DNA from: Streptomyces natalensis ATCC 27448
GTDB lineage: Bacteria; Actinomycetota; Actinomycetes; Streptomycetales; Streptomycetaceae
Length of the DNA: 64,000 nucleotides
Assembly (NCBI RefSeq): GCF_000935125.1
Contig: NZ_JRKI01000062.1
Coordinates: 62,001 to 126,000, forward strand
Direction: 5' to 3'
Part shown: piece after piece, positions 50,636 through 59,103 of the stretch
How positions within the stretch are numbered: the first letter of the stretch is position 1
Layout: each line of letters starts with the position of its first letter
Made by a program: the position numbers and the translations under genes
Notes under the pieces: model-generated
Database searches by the model: none
Told to the model about the DNA's origin: nothing
The model's input: only the letters and a program-made list of their open reading frames with translations

Positions 50636-51349
50636 GTGGTCGACAAGCAGCAGACGGAGGACGGGCGGACGCAGGCCTCTGCGCCCGAGGACGGGCGGGA
50701 CGAGAAGCCGCGCCGCCGCCAGGCGCGGGGCGAACGCCGTATCGCCCAGCTCCTCGACGCCGCGGCGACCGTTTTCTGCACGAGCGGCTACACGGCCGCC
50801 TCCACCAACGCCATCGCCCGCGAGGCCGGCGTCTCGCCCGGCACGCTGTACCAGTTCTTCCCGAACAAGGAGGCCATCGCCATCGAGCTGGGCGACCGGC
50901 TCATCCACAAGATGCGCGACACCTACGGCGAGGTGCTCACCCCCGCCGACACGGCCGCCCCGCTGCGCGAGCTGCTGGACGGCATCGTGGACCGGTTCAT
51001 CGACTTCAACTGCCAGCACCCGGCCTTCTTCGCGCTGATGCACGGCCCGGACGTCCCGGGCCGGATGGCCGAGGCGCACGACGCGCTGCATGCGGCTCTG
51101 CTGGCGCGCCTCCAGGACCTGATCGCCTTCTACGCGCCCGACGCGCCGAGGGCCGCGACCGCCCGCATCGCGGAAATGTGCTTCGGCCTCTTCAAGGCGG
51201 GGCTGGAACTGATCCTGGCGCACGAGGGCGCCGAGCGGGACGGCTACGTCACGGAGCTGAAGAACGCCCTGTTCCGCTATCTCGATCCGGTCATCGGCGA
51301 CGCCGTGGGCGCCGTCGCGCAGCCCCCCGGCGCAACGTCGGGCGGGTAA
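50636..51349 (+). CDS. TetR/AcrR family transcriptional regulator
   Basis: A 237-residue repressor. After a charged ~35-residue leader comes the TetR DNA-binding domain: RRIAQLLDAAATVFCTSGYT, ASTNAIAREAGVSPGTLYQF and FPNKEAIAIELGDRL. The C-terminal ligand-binding domain includes FFALMHGPDVPGRMAEAHDA. I chose the GTG at 50636, with GGGGA upstream, over the ATG at 50483, because the intervening DNA holds the operator palindromes. It is divergent from an MMPL exporter and probably controls both genes. Confidence 0.9.
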   Translation: MVDKQQTEDGRTQASAPEDGRDEKPRRRQARGERRIAQLLDAAATVFCTSGYTAASTNAIAREAGVSPGTLYQFFPNKEAIAIELGDRLIHKMRDTYGEVLTPADTAAPLRELLDGIVDRFIDFNCQHPAFFALMHGPDVPGRMAEAHDALHAALLARLQDLIAFYAPDAPRAATARIAEMCFGLFKAGLELILAHEGAERDGYVTELKNALFRYLDPVIGDAVGAVAQPPGATSGG

Positions 51350-51376
51350 CGCCGCACACCCCGGGCGGGCAGCGCC

Positions 51377-51643
51377 TCACGCCTGCCGGTTCTTGGGCCG
51401 CCGCAGCCCCGCCGCCGTCAGCCGGCGCAGCAGTTCCTTGCAGCCGACCTCCAGCGCCCCGGCCCGCACCGCGTCGGCGTAGCACTCCGCGGGCAGGTCG
51501 TAGTGGTCGCGCTCGAACGCCCGCGGCGGTGCGCCTATCGCCGCCGCGAACGCATGCAGCTCGTCGTACGAGGTGTCGCTGACCAGGTGCGACCACATCC
51601 GGCCGTGCCCCGGCCAGGTGGGCGGATCGATATAGATCGCCAC
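51377..51643 (-). CDS. DUF4031 domain-containing protein
   Basis: An 88-residue protein. It starts with AIYIDPPTWPGHGRMWSHLV, then SYDELHAFAAAIGAPPRAFE and RDHYDLPAECYADAVRAGA, the conserved DUF4031 core, and ends with the basic LRRPKNRQA. Function is unknown. The GTG at 51643 is chosen because GGAG lies 7 bases upstream and the frame before it is not coding. Its start is one base past the stop codon of the preceding gene, so the two are translationally coupled. Confidence 0.85.
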   Translation of the reverse strand: MAIYIDPPTWPGHGRMWSHLVSDTSYDELHAFAAAIGAPPRAFERDHYDLPAECYADAVRAGALEVGCKELLRRLTAAGLRRPKNRQA

Positions 51644-51644
51644 C

Positions 51645-52016
51645 TCAGGTCTCCAGCGGCGCCCGCAGCCGCCCCACGCGCGCCACCGCGACGGCCGTCT
51701 TGGGGCAGACCCAGTGCGGATCGGGCCCCAACTCCGGCTCGACGTCGAGGGCATGCGGGTCGCCGGAGGTGGTGCACACCGGGCACAGCGGCCAACGGCC
51801 GTAGCGTTCGAGCAGCGCGTCCTGCACGTCCTGGGCTATCAGTCCGGCGACGAATTCCGCGCCCTCAGGCCACTGCTCCACCCACCACCGGCGGTGGGAG
51901 ACCGCATCCTCGACGAGCGAGACGATCTCGGCGTCGGCCACTTCGTCCGCGACCAGGTCGGCGAGCACCAGCGCCCGCGCGGCATGCAATGCCTGTTCCA
52001 GCTCCATGCCGTCCAT
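51645..52016 (-). CDS. hypothetical protein with C-terminal zinc-finger-like segment
   Basis: A 123-residue soluble protein: a helical N-terminus (ELEQALHAARALVLADLVAD), an aromatic centre (VSHRRWWVEQWPEGAEFVAG), and the C-terminal segment PLCPVCTTSGDPHALDVEP ending HWVCPKTAVAVARVG. This may bind zinc through C-x2-C and a later His/Cys pair. No family was recognised. The start is either ATG 52016 or ATG 52007; the latter has the better ribosome-binding site (GGACGG). It is coupled to the DUF4031 gene and divergent from the rpiR-type gene. Confidence 0.75.
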   Translation of the reverse strand: MDGMELEQALHAARALVLADLVADEVADAEIVSLVEDAVSHRRWWVEQWPEGAEFVAGLIAQDVQDALLERYGRWPLCPVCTTSGDPHALDVEPELGPDPHWVCPKTAVAVARVGRLRAPLET

Positions 52017-52103
52017 TGTCGCGCGGACGGCCGGTGCGGACCGCTCGTCGTCCACAGCCCCTCTCGCGTCGCGCGACTTTTCCACAGCCCGGCACGGCGA
52101 GTG

Positions 52104-52132
52104 TTGACGCGGTACGCGGATGAAATTACTTT
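52104..52132 (+). promoter_or_regulatory. promoter of the rpiR-type gene, leaderless configuration
   Basis: TTGACG (52104-52109), a 17-base spacer, then TACTTT (52127-52132). The expected start of transcription, 6-7 bases downstream, coincides with the GTG start codon at 52139, and no ribosome-binding site is present. Confidence 0.6.
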
Positions 52133-52166
52133 TCACACGTGAGCAGCATCGTGAAGGAAACTTTCA
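52121..52166. promoter_or_regulatory. twin MurR/RpiR operator boxes
   Basis: Box 1 TGAAATTACTTTTCA (52121-52135) overlaps the -10 element. Box 2 TGAAGGAAACTTTCA (52152-52166) lies within codons 5-10. Both fit TGAA-N7-TTCA and are 31 bases apart centre to centre, so autoregulation with looping or roadblock is plausible. Confidence 0.6.
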
Positions 52167-53119
52167 GGAACAGGAAGACGGCCCCCGAGACCGTCCACGA
52201 AGCCGTCAACGAAACCGCCGACGAACCTGCCAAGCGGCCGGCCCCGGCGCCGCCCGCGCCCGCGGCGCTGGCCGCCAAGGTCCGCACCCTCGGCCCGACG
52301 ATGACCCGCTCCATGCAGCGCGTCGCCGAAGCCGTCGCGGGCGATCCGGCCGGCTGCGCCGCCCTGACCGTCACCGGCCTCGCCGAGCGCACCGGCACCA
52401 GCGAGGCCACCGTCGTGCGCACCTCGCGCCTGCTCGGCTACCCGGGCTACCGCGATCTGCGCCTGGCCCTCGCCGCGCTCGCCGCGCAACAGGAGGCCGG
52501 CGGCGCGCCCGCCGTGACCGCGGACATAGCGGTCGACGACTCCCTGATCGACGTCGTCGCCAAGCTCGCCCAGGAAGAGCAGCAGTGTCTGGCCGACACC
52601 GCCGACGGACTGGACGTCAGCCAGCTGGAGGCGGCCGTCGCCGCGCTGTGCGGGGCCCGCCGGATCGATGTCTACGGCAACGGCGCCTCCCATCTCGTCG
52701 GGCAGGACCTCGCGCAGAAGCTGCTGCGCATCGGTCTGATCGCGCAGGCGCACTCCGACCCGCACCTGGCGGTGACCAATGCCGTGCAGCTGCGTACCGG
52801 GGACGTCGCCCTGGCGATCACCCACTCCGGCCGGACCACCGATGTCATAGAGCCGCTGCGGGTGGCGTTCGACAACGGCGCCACGACCATCGCGATCACC
52901 GGCCGCCCGGACGGCGAGGTCGCCGCGTACGCCGACCACATCCTGACCACCTCCACGGCCCGCGAGAGCGAGCTGAGGCCGGCCGCGATGTCGTCCCGGA
53001 CGAGCCAACTCCTCGTCGTGGACTGCCTGTTCATAGGGGTCGCCCAGCGGACGTACGAGACCGCCGCGCCCGCGCTGTCCGCCTCCTACGAGGCCCTGGC
53101 CCACCGCCACCAGCCCTGA
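52139..53119 (+). CDS. MurR/RpiR family transcriptional regulator
   Basis: A 326-residue regulator. An N-terminal HTH_6 domain (MTRSMQRVAEAVAGDPAGCA, then LAERTGTSEATVVRTSRLLG) is joined to a sugar-isomerase (SIS) domain with IDVYGNGASHLVGQDLAQKL and the phosphosugar-binding loop ALAITHSGRTTDVIEPLRVA. It precedes murQ and a PTS EIIBC on the same strand, so MurNAc-6-phosphate is the likely inducer, as for E. coli MurR. The GTG at 52139 lacks a ribosome-binding site but coincides with the predicted transcription start, so a leaderless mRNA is likely. Palindromic boxes surround the start. Confidence 0.92.
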   Translation: MSSIVKETFRNRKTAPETVHEAVNETADEPAKRPAPAPPAPAALAAKVRTLGPTMTRSMQRVAEAVAGDPAGCAALTVTGLAERTGTSEATVVRTSRLLGYPGYRDLRLALAALAAQQEAGGAPAVTADIAVDDSLIDVVAKLAQEEQQCLADTADGLDVSQLEAAVAALCGARRIDVYGNGASHLVGQDLAQKLLRIGLIAQAHSDPHLAVTNAVQLRTGDVALAITHSGRTTDVIEPLRVAFDNGATTIAITGRPDGEVAAYADHILTTSTARESELRPAAMSSRTSQLLVVDCLFIGVAQRTYETAAPALSASYEALAHRHQP

Positions 53120-53177
53120 TACGCCCGATGCCCTCCGCTGTGGGCAGCAGCCCGCCCCCGGAAAGAGCCACCACGCC

Positions 53178-54116
53178 ATGACTGCCACCGCCGACCCCGC
53201 CCGCCTCCGCGCCGAGCTGGAGACCCTGACCACCGAGGCGTTCCGCCCCGAGCTGGCCGAGATCGACCGCTGCTCCACCCTGGAGATCGCCCGCACGATG
53301 AACGCCGAGGACGCCACCGTCCCGGCCGCCGTCGCCGCCCGCCTCCCGCAGATCGCCGCCGCCATCGACGCCACGGCCGAGCGGATGGCCCGCGGCGGAC
53401 GGCTGGTCTATGCGGGCGCCGGTACTGCGGGCCGGCTCGGCGTGCTGGACGCCAGCGAGTGCCCGCCGACGTTCAACACCGACCCCGCCGAGGTCCTCGG
53501 ACTGATCGCGGGCGGCCCGTCCGCCCTGGTCAGCGCCGTCGAGGGCGCCGAGGACAGCAGGGAACTGGCGGTCGCCGACCTGACCGCCATCGACCTCACG
53601 CCCCAGGACACCGTCGTCGGCATCTCCGCCTCCGGCCGCACCCCGTACGCCATAGGCGCCGTCGAGCACGCCCGCCGCCTCGGCGCGCTCACCGTCGGCC
53701 TGTCCTGCAACGCCGGATCCGCGCTGGCGGCGGCCGCCGAGCACGGCATCGAGGTCGTCGTCGGCCCCGAGCTGCTGACCGGCTCCACCCGCCTCAAGGC
53801 CGGTACGGCGCAGAAGCTCGTCCTCAACATGCTCTCGACGATCACCATGATCCGCCTGGGCAAGACCTACGGAAACCTGATGGTCGACGTCCGCGCCTCC
53901 AACGACAAGCTGCGGGCCCGCTCGCGCCGGATCGTCGCGCTGGCCACCGGCGCGTCGGACGAGGAGATCGAGGCCGCGCTCGCCGCCACGGACGGCGAGG
54001 TCAAGAACGCCATCCTCACCCTCCTCGGCAAGGTCGACGCCCCCACCGCCGCCCGCCTCCTCGAAACCTCCCACGGCCACCTCCGCACCGCCCTGGAAAC
54101 CGCCGCCTCCTCGTAG
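53178..54116 (+). CDS. murQ: N-acetylmuramic acid 6-phosphate etherase
   Basis: A 312-residue SIS-domain lyase that splits the D-lactyl ether of MurNAc-6-P to give GlcNAc-6-P and lactate in cell-wall recycling. Signature segments: LVYAGAGTAGRLGVLDASEC followed by PPTFNTDP, VEGAEDSRELAVADL with the catalytic glutamate, VVGISASGRTPYAIGAVEHA, and LTGSTRLKAGTAQKLVLNML. The C-terminal helical UBA-like segment (AARLLETSHGHLRTALETA) is present. Length is normal. It lies 58 bases after rpiR and 22 bases before the PTS gene, an operon. Confidence 0.95.
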   Translation: MTATADPARLRAELETLTTEAFRPELAEIDRCSTLEIARTMNAEDATVPAAVAARLPQIAAAIDATAERMARGGRLVYAGAGTAGRLGVLDASECPPTFNTDPAEVLGLIAGGPSALVSAVEGAEDSRELAVADLTAIDLTPQDTVVGISASGRTPYAIGAVEHARRLGALTVGLSCNAGSALAAAAEHGIEVVVGPELLTGSTRLKAGTAQKLVLNMLSTITMIRLGKTYGNLMVDVRASNDKLRARSRRIVALATGASDEEIEAALAATDGEVKNAILTLLGKVDAPTAARLLETSHGHLRTALETAASS

Positions 54117-54138
54117 CCCGCACAGCAAGGCACCCCAC

Positions 54139-55839
54139 ATGCCCGAAGACACGACCCGGGAACCCCTCCCGGACAGGAACCAGAACCGGAACACGAACCA
54201 GTCCGCGAACCAGAACGCGAACCAGAACGCCAAGAGGAACGCCGACGACCGCGCCCGCCAGACCCCGCACGCCGACAAGCACCAGGCGCTCGCCGCCGCG
54301 CTGCTCCCCCTCGTCGGCGGCGCCGGGAACCTCACCTCCGTCGCCCACTGCATGACCCGCCTGCGCCTCGGCATCCGGGACCGCGCGCTGGTCCAGGACG
54401 ACGCCCTCAAGGCGGTGCCGGGCGTCATGGGCGTGGTCGAGGACGACACGTACCAGATCGTGCTGGGCCCCGGGACGGTCGCCCGGGTCGCCCCCGAGTT
54501 CGAGCGCCTGGCCGAGGAGGCGCGCGCCGCGGCCGCCACGGCGTCCCCGGCCGGGGAAACGCCGACCACGGCCGCCCCCGACGCGGCACCGGCAGCACCG
54601 GCGGCGCCCCGGAAGGTCACCTCCGCCGCCGACCTCGCCGCCCAGGGCGCGGCCCTCAAGGCGCGCCAGAAGGCCAAGAACGCCACTCCGGCCAAACTCT
54701 TCCTGCGCCGGATCGCCAATATCTTCGTCCCGCTGATCCCCGCCCTGATCGGCTGCGGCATCGTCGCGGGCATCAACGGCCTGCTGACCAACCTGGGCTG
54801 GCTGCCGACGCTGGTCCCCGCGCTGACCGCCATCGCCTCCGGCTTCATGTCGCTCATCGCCGTCTTCGTCGGCTTCCACACCGCCCGGGAATTCGGCGGC
54901 ACCCCGGTCCTCGGCGGCGCGGTCGCCGCCGTCGTCGTCTTCCCCGGTGTCGCCCATATCTCCGCCTTCGGCCATCCCCTCGCCCCCGGCCAGGGCGGCG
55001 TCCTCGGCGCCCTGGCCGCCGCCCTCCTCGCGGTCCAGGTGGAAAAGCGCTGCCGCAGACTGGTCCCCCAGGCGCTGGACGTCCTCGTGACCCCCACCCT
55101 GACGGTCCTGCTCACCGGCCTGGTCACGCTCTTCGGCCTGATGTACGTCGCCGGCGAGATCTCCGCCGCCTTCGCCACCTTCGCCGACGGGCTGCTCGCC
55201 CACGGCGGCGCCCTCGCCGGTTTCGTCCTCGGCGGCCTCTTCCTCCCCCTGGTCATGCTGGGCCTCCACCAGGCCCTCATCCCCCTGCACACCACCCTCA
55301 TCGAGCAACAGGGCTACACCGTCCTGCTGCCCATCCTCGCCATGGCGGGCGCGGGCCAGGTCGGCGCCGCACTCGCCGTCTATCTGCGCCTGCCCCGCAA
55401 CGGCTCGATCCGTACGACCATCAAATCCGCCCTCCCCGCGGGCTTCCTGGGCGTCGGCGAGCCCCTGATCTACGGCGTCTCGCTCCCCCTCGGCCGCCCC
55501 TTCATCACCGCCTGCCTCGGCGGCGCCTTCGGCGGCGGCTTCCTCGGTCTCGCCCACCAACTCGGCGACACCGTCGGCTCCACCGCCATCGGCCCCTCCG
55601 GCTGGGCCCTGTTCCCCCTGGTCAAGGGCAACCACGGCATCGGCGTCACGGCCGCCGTCTACGCCCTCGGCCTGCTGGTCGGATACGTCGCCGGCTTCCT
55701 CGCCACGTACTTCTTCGGCTTCAGCAAGCAGATGCGCCGCGATCTGAATGCCGACCCCGATGCGCCCGCCGGTGCCTGCGCCGCACCGCCCACCCAGGCC
55801 GACGACTCGCCGCCCGACAAGGCCCCCGTCTCCGCCTGA
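54139..55839 (+). CDS. PTS transporter EIIBC, MurNAc-type (MurP-like)
   Basis: A 566-residue permease. An unusual Asn/Gln-rich repeat leader (residues 14-30, NQNRNTNQSANQNANQN) precedes the EIIB domain with phosphorylated Cys71 in AHCMTRLRLGIRD. An Ala/Pro linker leads to the EIIC domain with about ten helices (IFVPLIPALIGCGIVAGING) and the substrate motif GEPLIYGVSLPLGRPF. There is no EIIA domain, as in E. coli MurP, so it would borrow EIIA-Glc (Crr) from elsewhere. Beside rpiR and murQ, it probably imports MurNAc as its 6-phosphate; other N-acetyl sugars are possible. Confidence 0.9.
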   Translation: MPEDTTREPLPDRNQNRNTNQSANQNANQNAKRNADDRARQTPHADKHQALAAALLPLVGGAGNLTSVAHCMTRLRLGIRDRALVQDDALKAVPGVMGVVEDDTYQIVLGPGTVARVAPEFERLAEEARAAAATASPAGETPTTAAPDAAPAAPAAPRKVTSAADLAAQGAALKARQKAKNATPAKLFLRRIANIFVPLIPALIGCGIVAGINGLLTNLGWLPTLVPALTAIASGFMSLIAVFVGFHTAREFGGTPVLGGAVAAVVVFPGVAHISAFGHPLAPGQGGVLGALAAALLAVQVEKRCRRLVPQALDVLVTPTLTVLLTGLVTLFGLMYVAGEISAAFATFADGLLAHGGALAGFVLGGLFLPLVMLGLHQALIPLHTTLIEQQGYTVLLPILAMAGAGQVGAALAVYLRLPRNGSIRTTIKSALPAGFLGVGEPLIYGVSLPLGRPFITACLGGAFGGGFLGLAHQLGDTVGSTAIGPSGWALFPLVKGNHGIGVTAAVYALGLLVGYVAGFLATYFFGFSKQMRRDLNADPDAPAGACAAPPTQADDSPPDKAPVSA

Positions 55840-55998
55840 CGCCCGCGCCCGCCCGCCCCGGGCGGCCGCAGCCGCACATACGCCCCTGACGGCCCATCAC
55901 CTCGCCGCGCCGGGGCGATCAAAAACCATTCCGCGGGCTCATACGTATCCCAGATGGATCCGACCTGCGAAATCCCGTCGAATGCCAGGAGGCCCCCG

Positions 55999-56424
55999 AT
56001 GCCTTCCAGAGCTGCCGACGTGTCGCTGAGGGGGGCCGCCGGTGTCTGCGCCCTCCTCAGCGCGGTCGTTCATATCGTGATCGCTCCCGAACATCTTGAG
56101 GAGAAGACCTACATAGGAGTCCTGTTCCTGGTCGGCAGCGTTGCTCTGCTCATCGCCGCCGCAGGGCTCGTGCGACGCAATCCCCTGCCGGGGTGGTGGC
56201 TGGGGGCGCTGGTCAACGGCGGCATGATTCTCGGCTTCGCGCTGTCCCGTACGGTCGGGCTGCCGGGCTACCACGAAACGGAATGGGACCTTCCGTACGG
56301 GGCTCTGTCCATCGCCTCCGAGGTCGCGTTCCTCGCCGCGTTCGCCACCTGGTACGGCGCGGGGAAGCCGCGTCCGTCGCCGCCGCAGGTCACCCGCCCG
56401 GCGACGTCCCTGCGCGTACGGTGA
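55999..56424 (+). CDS. small four-helix membrane protein
   Basis: A 141-residue integral membrane protein with four predicted helices (AAGVCALLSAVVHIVIAPEH, GVLFLVGSVALLIAAAGLV, LGALVNGGMILGFALSRTVG and GALSIASEVAFLAAFATWYG). A histidine and acidic residues lie between helices 1 and 2. AGGAGG six bases before the ATG at 55999 fixes the start. The function is unknown. It lies 38 bases upstream of the ECF sigma gene on the same strand and could belong to its regulon or operon. Confidence 0.78.
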   Translation: MPSRAADVSLRGAAGVCALLSAVVHIVIAPEHLEEKTYIGVLFLVGSVALLIAAAGLVRRNPLPGWWLGALVNGGMILGFALSRTVGLPGYHETEWDLPYGALSIASEVAFLAAFATWYGAGKPRPSPPQVTRPATSLRVR

Positions 56425-56462
56425 GCGCCGCCGTTCCGCGGGAGGCGGAGGAGAATGGAGGC

Positions 56463-57227
56463 GTGGTCTTCCGTAACCGCCAGGCAATCCCCTGGCCGGG
56501 GCGAACCGTATATAAGGGCATGCAGAGGTTGCAGCTCCCGGTCGGACGCATCCCGGACGAGGCGCTGCTGGCTGGTCTGGCCACGGGTGACCCCGAGCTC
56601 GCCGTCACGTTCGTACGGCGCTTCCAGCACACCGTCTTCGGCGTGGCCATCGCCGTCACGCGCGATGCGCAGCTCGCCGAGGACATCGCCCAGCAGACGT
56701 TCGAGCGCGCGTGGCGGCATGCACAGGTCTACGACGCACGCCGCGGATCGGTGACGACCTGGCTGACGACCATTGCACACAATCTGGCCATCGACGCGGT
56801 GCGTTCGCGTCGGCCGGAGCCGGTGGCGCCCGAGGACCTCGATGCGCTGCTGGACGTGGTCACCGAGACGCCCGAGCAGCGGGCGCTCGCCGACGAGGCG
56901 TCGGCCGCGCTGCGGGCCGCGGTGGCGGCCCTGCCGCGCGAGCAGGGCCGCGCGCTGGCGATGGCCGGCATCTACGGGATGACCGCTCAGCAGATCGCCG
57001 ACTGGGAGAACATCCCGCTGGGCACGGCGAAGACGCGGATCAGGACGGCGATGGGGAAGCTGCGGGCCACGCTTGCCGCGCCGGGACCGACGCGGACGGG
57101 CCCGGCGCGTCCGGACCATGCACCTGACCATGAACCTCCCGACCACCCACCCCCCGACCCCGCCGCCCCCACCCCCGACCCCCCACGCCCCGACCCCACG
57201 TCTCCGAAGCGAGGCGGCCATGACTAG
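56463..57227 (+). CDS. ECF sigma factor (sigma-70 family)
   Basis: A 254-residue sigma factor. Region 2 spans LATGDPELAVTFVRRFQHTV, RDAQLAEDIAQQTFERAWRH and VTTWLTTIAHNLAIDAVRSR. Region 4 is LPREQGRALAMAGIYGMTAQ followed by QIADWENIPLGTAKTRIRTA. The C-terminal ~40 residues are a Pro/Asp/His-rich tail without fold. The start is GTG 56463 with GGAGGAG upstream; an ATG at 56520 inside the frame is an alternative. The stop overlaps the anti-sigma start by 8 bases, so the pair is co-translated. It resembles the SigK/RskA arrangement of actinobacteria. Confidence 0.92.
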   Translation: MVFRNRQAIPWPGRTVYKGMQRLQLPVGRIPDEALLAGLATGDPELAVTFVRRFQHTVFGVAIAVTRDAQLAEDIAQQTFERAWRHAQVYDARRGSVTTWLTTIAHNLAIDAVRSRRPEPVAPEDLDALLDVVTETPEQRALADEASAALRAAVAALPREQGRALAMAGIYGMTAQQIADWENIPLGTAKTRIRTAMGKLRATLAAPGPTRTGPARPDHAPDHEPPDHPPPDPAAPTPDPPRPDPTSPKRGGHD

Positions 57228-57981
57228 GAACCTGACCTGTGAAGAGCTGCGCGACACCGGTGCCGAGCTGGCGCTGGGCGTGCTCGCGGGCCGGGAGCGG
57301 GCCGAGGCGACCGCCCATCTGGACCGGTGCGCGGAATGCCGGGAGTACATCGAGCAGCTGGCCCTGGTCGGCGACGGGCTGCTCGGCCTCCTGCCGGGCA
57401 CCGAACCGCCCGCCGGCTTCGAAACCCGGGTGGCGCGCCGGCTGAGCCAGGCCGCGGCGGCGCGCGACGGACATGTGGTCGCCCGCGGTGTCGGGAAGCG
57501 GCGCGAACGGTCCCGTAGGGGCATACGGCTGCGGATCGCGTCGGCGGCGGCCGTCCTCGCGCTCGGCCTCGGGGCCGGCGGCTGGGCCGTCGGCATGGCC
57601 ATCGAGAACGTGGCGGCCGGACCGGCACGGCCCGCCCAGACCGTGCCGAACATGCTGCGTGCGGACCTCACCGGGGCCGTTGCTGGGCACCGGGAGGCTG
57701 CCGGTGAGATCTATGCCCACCCCGGGTCACCTCCCGGCTCACCGGGCCTGGTGTTCATGTCCGTCGATCTCGCCGACGCCGGGATCAAGTACAGCGGGAA
57801 GGTCATCTGTCTCCTTCAGCGCAGCAACGGCACCACCGTCCGGCTCGGCACCTTCCACATGCGCGGCGGGGACGCCTACTGGGGTGCCCCGGCCTCCGTG
57901 AACCTCTCCACCGTCTCCGGCGTCCGCCTGACCGCGGCCGACGGCAGCGCCCTTGCCACGGCGCACTTCAGCGGGAGGTGA
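57220..57981 (+). CDS. anti-sigma factor, RskA-like with zinc-binding motif
   Basis: A 253-residue membrane-anchored anti-sigma. The N-terminal cytoplasmic anti-sigma domain has the ZAS motif H33-x3-C37-x2-C40 (HLDRCAECREYIEQL). A single helix at about 105-127 (IASAAAVLALGLGAGGWAVG) leads to an extracytoplasmic RskA-type domain (MSVDLADAGIKYSGKVICLL; GTFHMRGGDAYWG). It would hold the upstream sigma factor inactive until proteolysis or a redox signal. The ATG overlaps the sigma stop codon. Confidence 0.92.
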   Translation: MTRNLTCEELRDTGAELALGVLAGRERAEATAHLDRCAECREYIEQLALVGDGLLGLLPGTEPPAGFETRVARRLSQAAAARDGHVVARGVGKRRERSRRGIRLRIASAAAVLALGLGAGGWAVGMAIENVAAGPARPAQTVPNMLRADLTGAVAGHREAAGEIYAHPGSPPGSPGLVFMSVDLADAGIKYSGKVICLLQRSNGTTVRLGTFHMRGGDAYWGAPASVNLSTVSGVRLTAADGSALATAHFSGR

Positions 57982-58014
57982 CGGCTCCTCCGCGCTTCGG
58001 CGGGCGGTGACGGC

Positions 58015-58119
58015 TCATGCGTACTTCCCCAGCTCGCTGCGCTCCAGCGCCGCCCTCTCGTTGTAGAAGGCGAGGCTGGCGGCGGTGTCCTGGACGCTGA
58101 TGCAGGGGGCGAAAGGCAT
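58015..58119 (-). pseudogene. VOC/glyoxalase-family N-terminal remnant
   Basis: A 34-codon frame: MPFAPCISVQDTAASLAFYN, then ERAALERSELGKYA and a stop. ISVQDTAASLAFY resembles the first strand and helix of VOC (glyoxalase/bleomycin-resistance) domains, which are normally 110-150 residues. The rest is missing, and the 3' flank repeats GGCGGG-GGTGACGGCTC from the end of the anti-sigma gene, suggesting a deletion. Confidence 0.4.
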
Positions 58120-58187
58120 GGGATTCCACCGAACGTCGACGGTAAGGGGCGATTGTCGACACTAAGGGGCAATCAGGCGCCAGGGGG

Positions 58188-59096
58188 TCACCCCGCCGAC
58201 GGGTAGCCGCGGGAGCGCACGAGGTCGTGCGCCTGTTGCGTGAAGGCGTGGGACGCGGCGCTGAGGTAGGCGCCTTCGCGACGGAGGAGGCCGACGGTAC
58301 GGGCGGGCAGGGGCGGGTCGAGGGGGACGGTGCCGAGGTGCGGGTGGTCGTCGGTGACGGCGTCGGGCAGGACCGTGGCCAGCTCGGTGCGCCGGACGAT
58401 TTCGGTGAGGGCCTGGATGGAATTGGCTTCGACCGCGATACGGGGCGCGATGCGATGGCGGGCGAAGTAGGCGTCGATATGGCTGCGGGTGACGAAGTCG
58501 CTGCTCAGCAGGGCCACATCGCGGCCGTGGAGAGCCTGGACCGGGAGCGGAGGGTGGGGCGTCGGGAGGGCGCGCCCGGCACCGGTGACGAGGCTGAGGG
58601 TTTCCGTGAACAGCGCGATGGTGGTGATGCCGGGCAGATGGGGGCCGGTGAACGCGATGCCGACGTCGAGGTCGTCGGCGAGCAGGGCGGACTCGATGCG
58701 GTCCTGGGTCGTCTCCCGCACGGTCAGGGTGACACCGGGGTGGCGGGTGTGGAATTCGGCGGTGAGCGGGCCGACGAGGTAGGCGGTGAAGGTGGGGGTG
58801 ACGCCCAGGCGCAGGTGCCCGCGGGAGAGGTCCTGGACGTCGTGGACGGCGCGTTCGGCGGCGGCCAGGTCGCGTAGCGCGCGCCGGGCGTGGCGGGTGT
58901 AGACCTCGCCGGCGTCGGTGAGACGTACGGCGCGCCCCGTACGGTCCAGCAGCTGTACGCCCAGAGCACGTTCGAGCTGTTTGATCTGCTGGGACAGGGT
59001 GGGCTGGGAGATGTGCAGCTCTTCGGCGGCACGGGTGAAGTTGCCGTGCTCGGCGACGGCGAGCAGGTAGCGCACATGACGCAGTTCCAGGGCCAT
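58188..59096 (-). CDS. LysR family regulator, CynR-like
   Basis: A 302-residue regulator with the LysR winged helix-turn-helix (ELRHVRYLLAVAEHGNFTRA, AEELHISQPTLSQQIKQLER) and a periplasmic-binding-type effector domain (LRLGVTPTFTAYLVGPLTAE; DVGIAFTGPHLPGI; DAVTDDHPHLGTVPL). It lies divergent from carbonic anhydrase and cyanase genes, so it probably senses cyanate like E. coli CynR. I chose the ATG at 59096, which begins the conserved MALELRHVRYL; it has no ribosome-binding site but coincides with the predicted transcription start, suggesting a leaderless mRNA. Confidence 0.9.
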   Translation of the reverse strand: MALELRHVRYLLAVAEHGNFTRAAEELHISQPTLSQQIKQLERALGVQLLDRTGRAVRLTDAGEVYTRHARRALRDLAAAERAVHDVQDLSRGHLRLGVTPTFTAYLVGPLTAEFHTRHPGVTLTVRETTQDRIESALLADDLDVGIAFTGPHLPGITTIALFTETLSLVTGAGRALPTPHPPLPVQALHGRDVALLSSDFVTRSHIDAYFARHRIAPRIAVEANSIQALTEIVRRTELATVLPDAVTDDHPHLGTVPLDPPLPARTVGLLRREGAYLSAASHAFTQQAHDLVRSRGYPSAG

Positions 59097-59103
59097 GGGC
59101 GGC

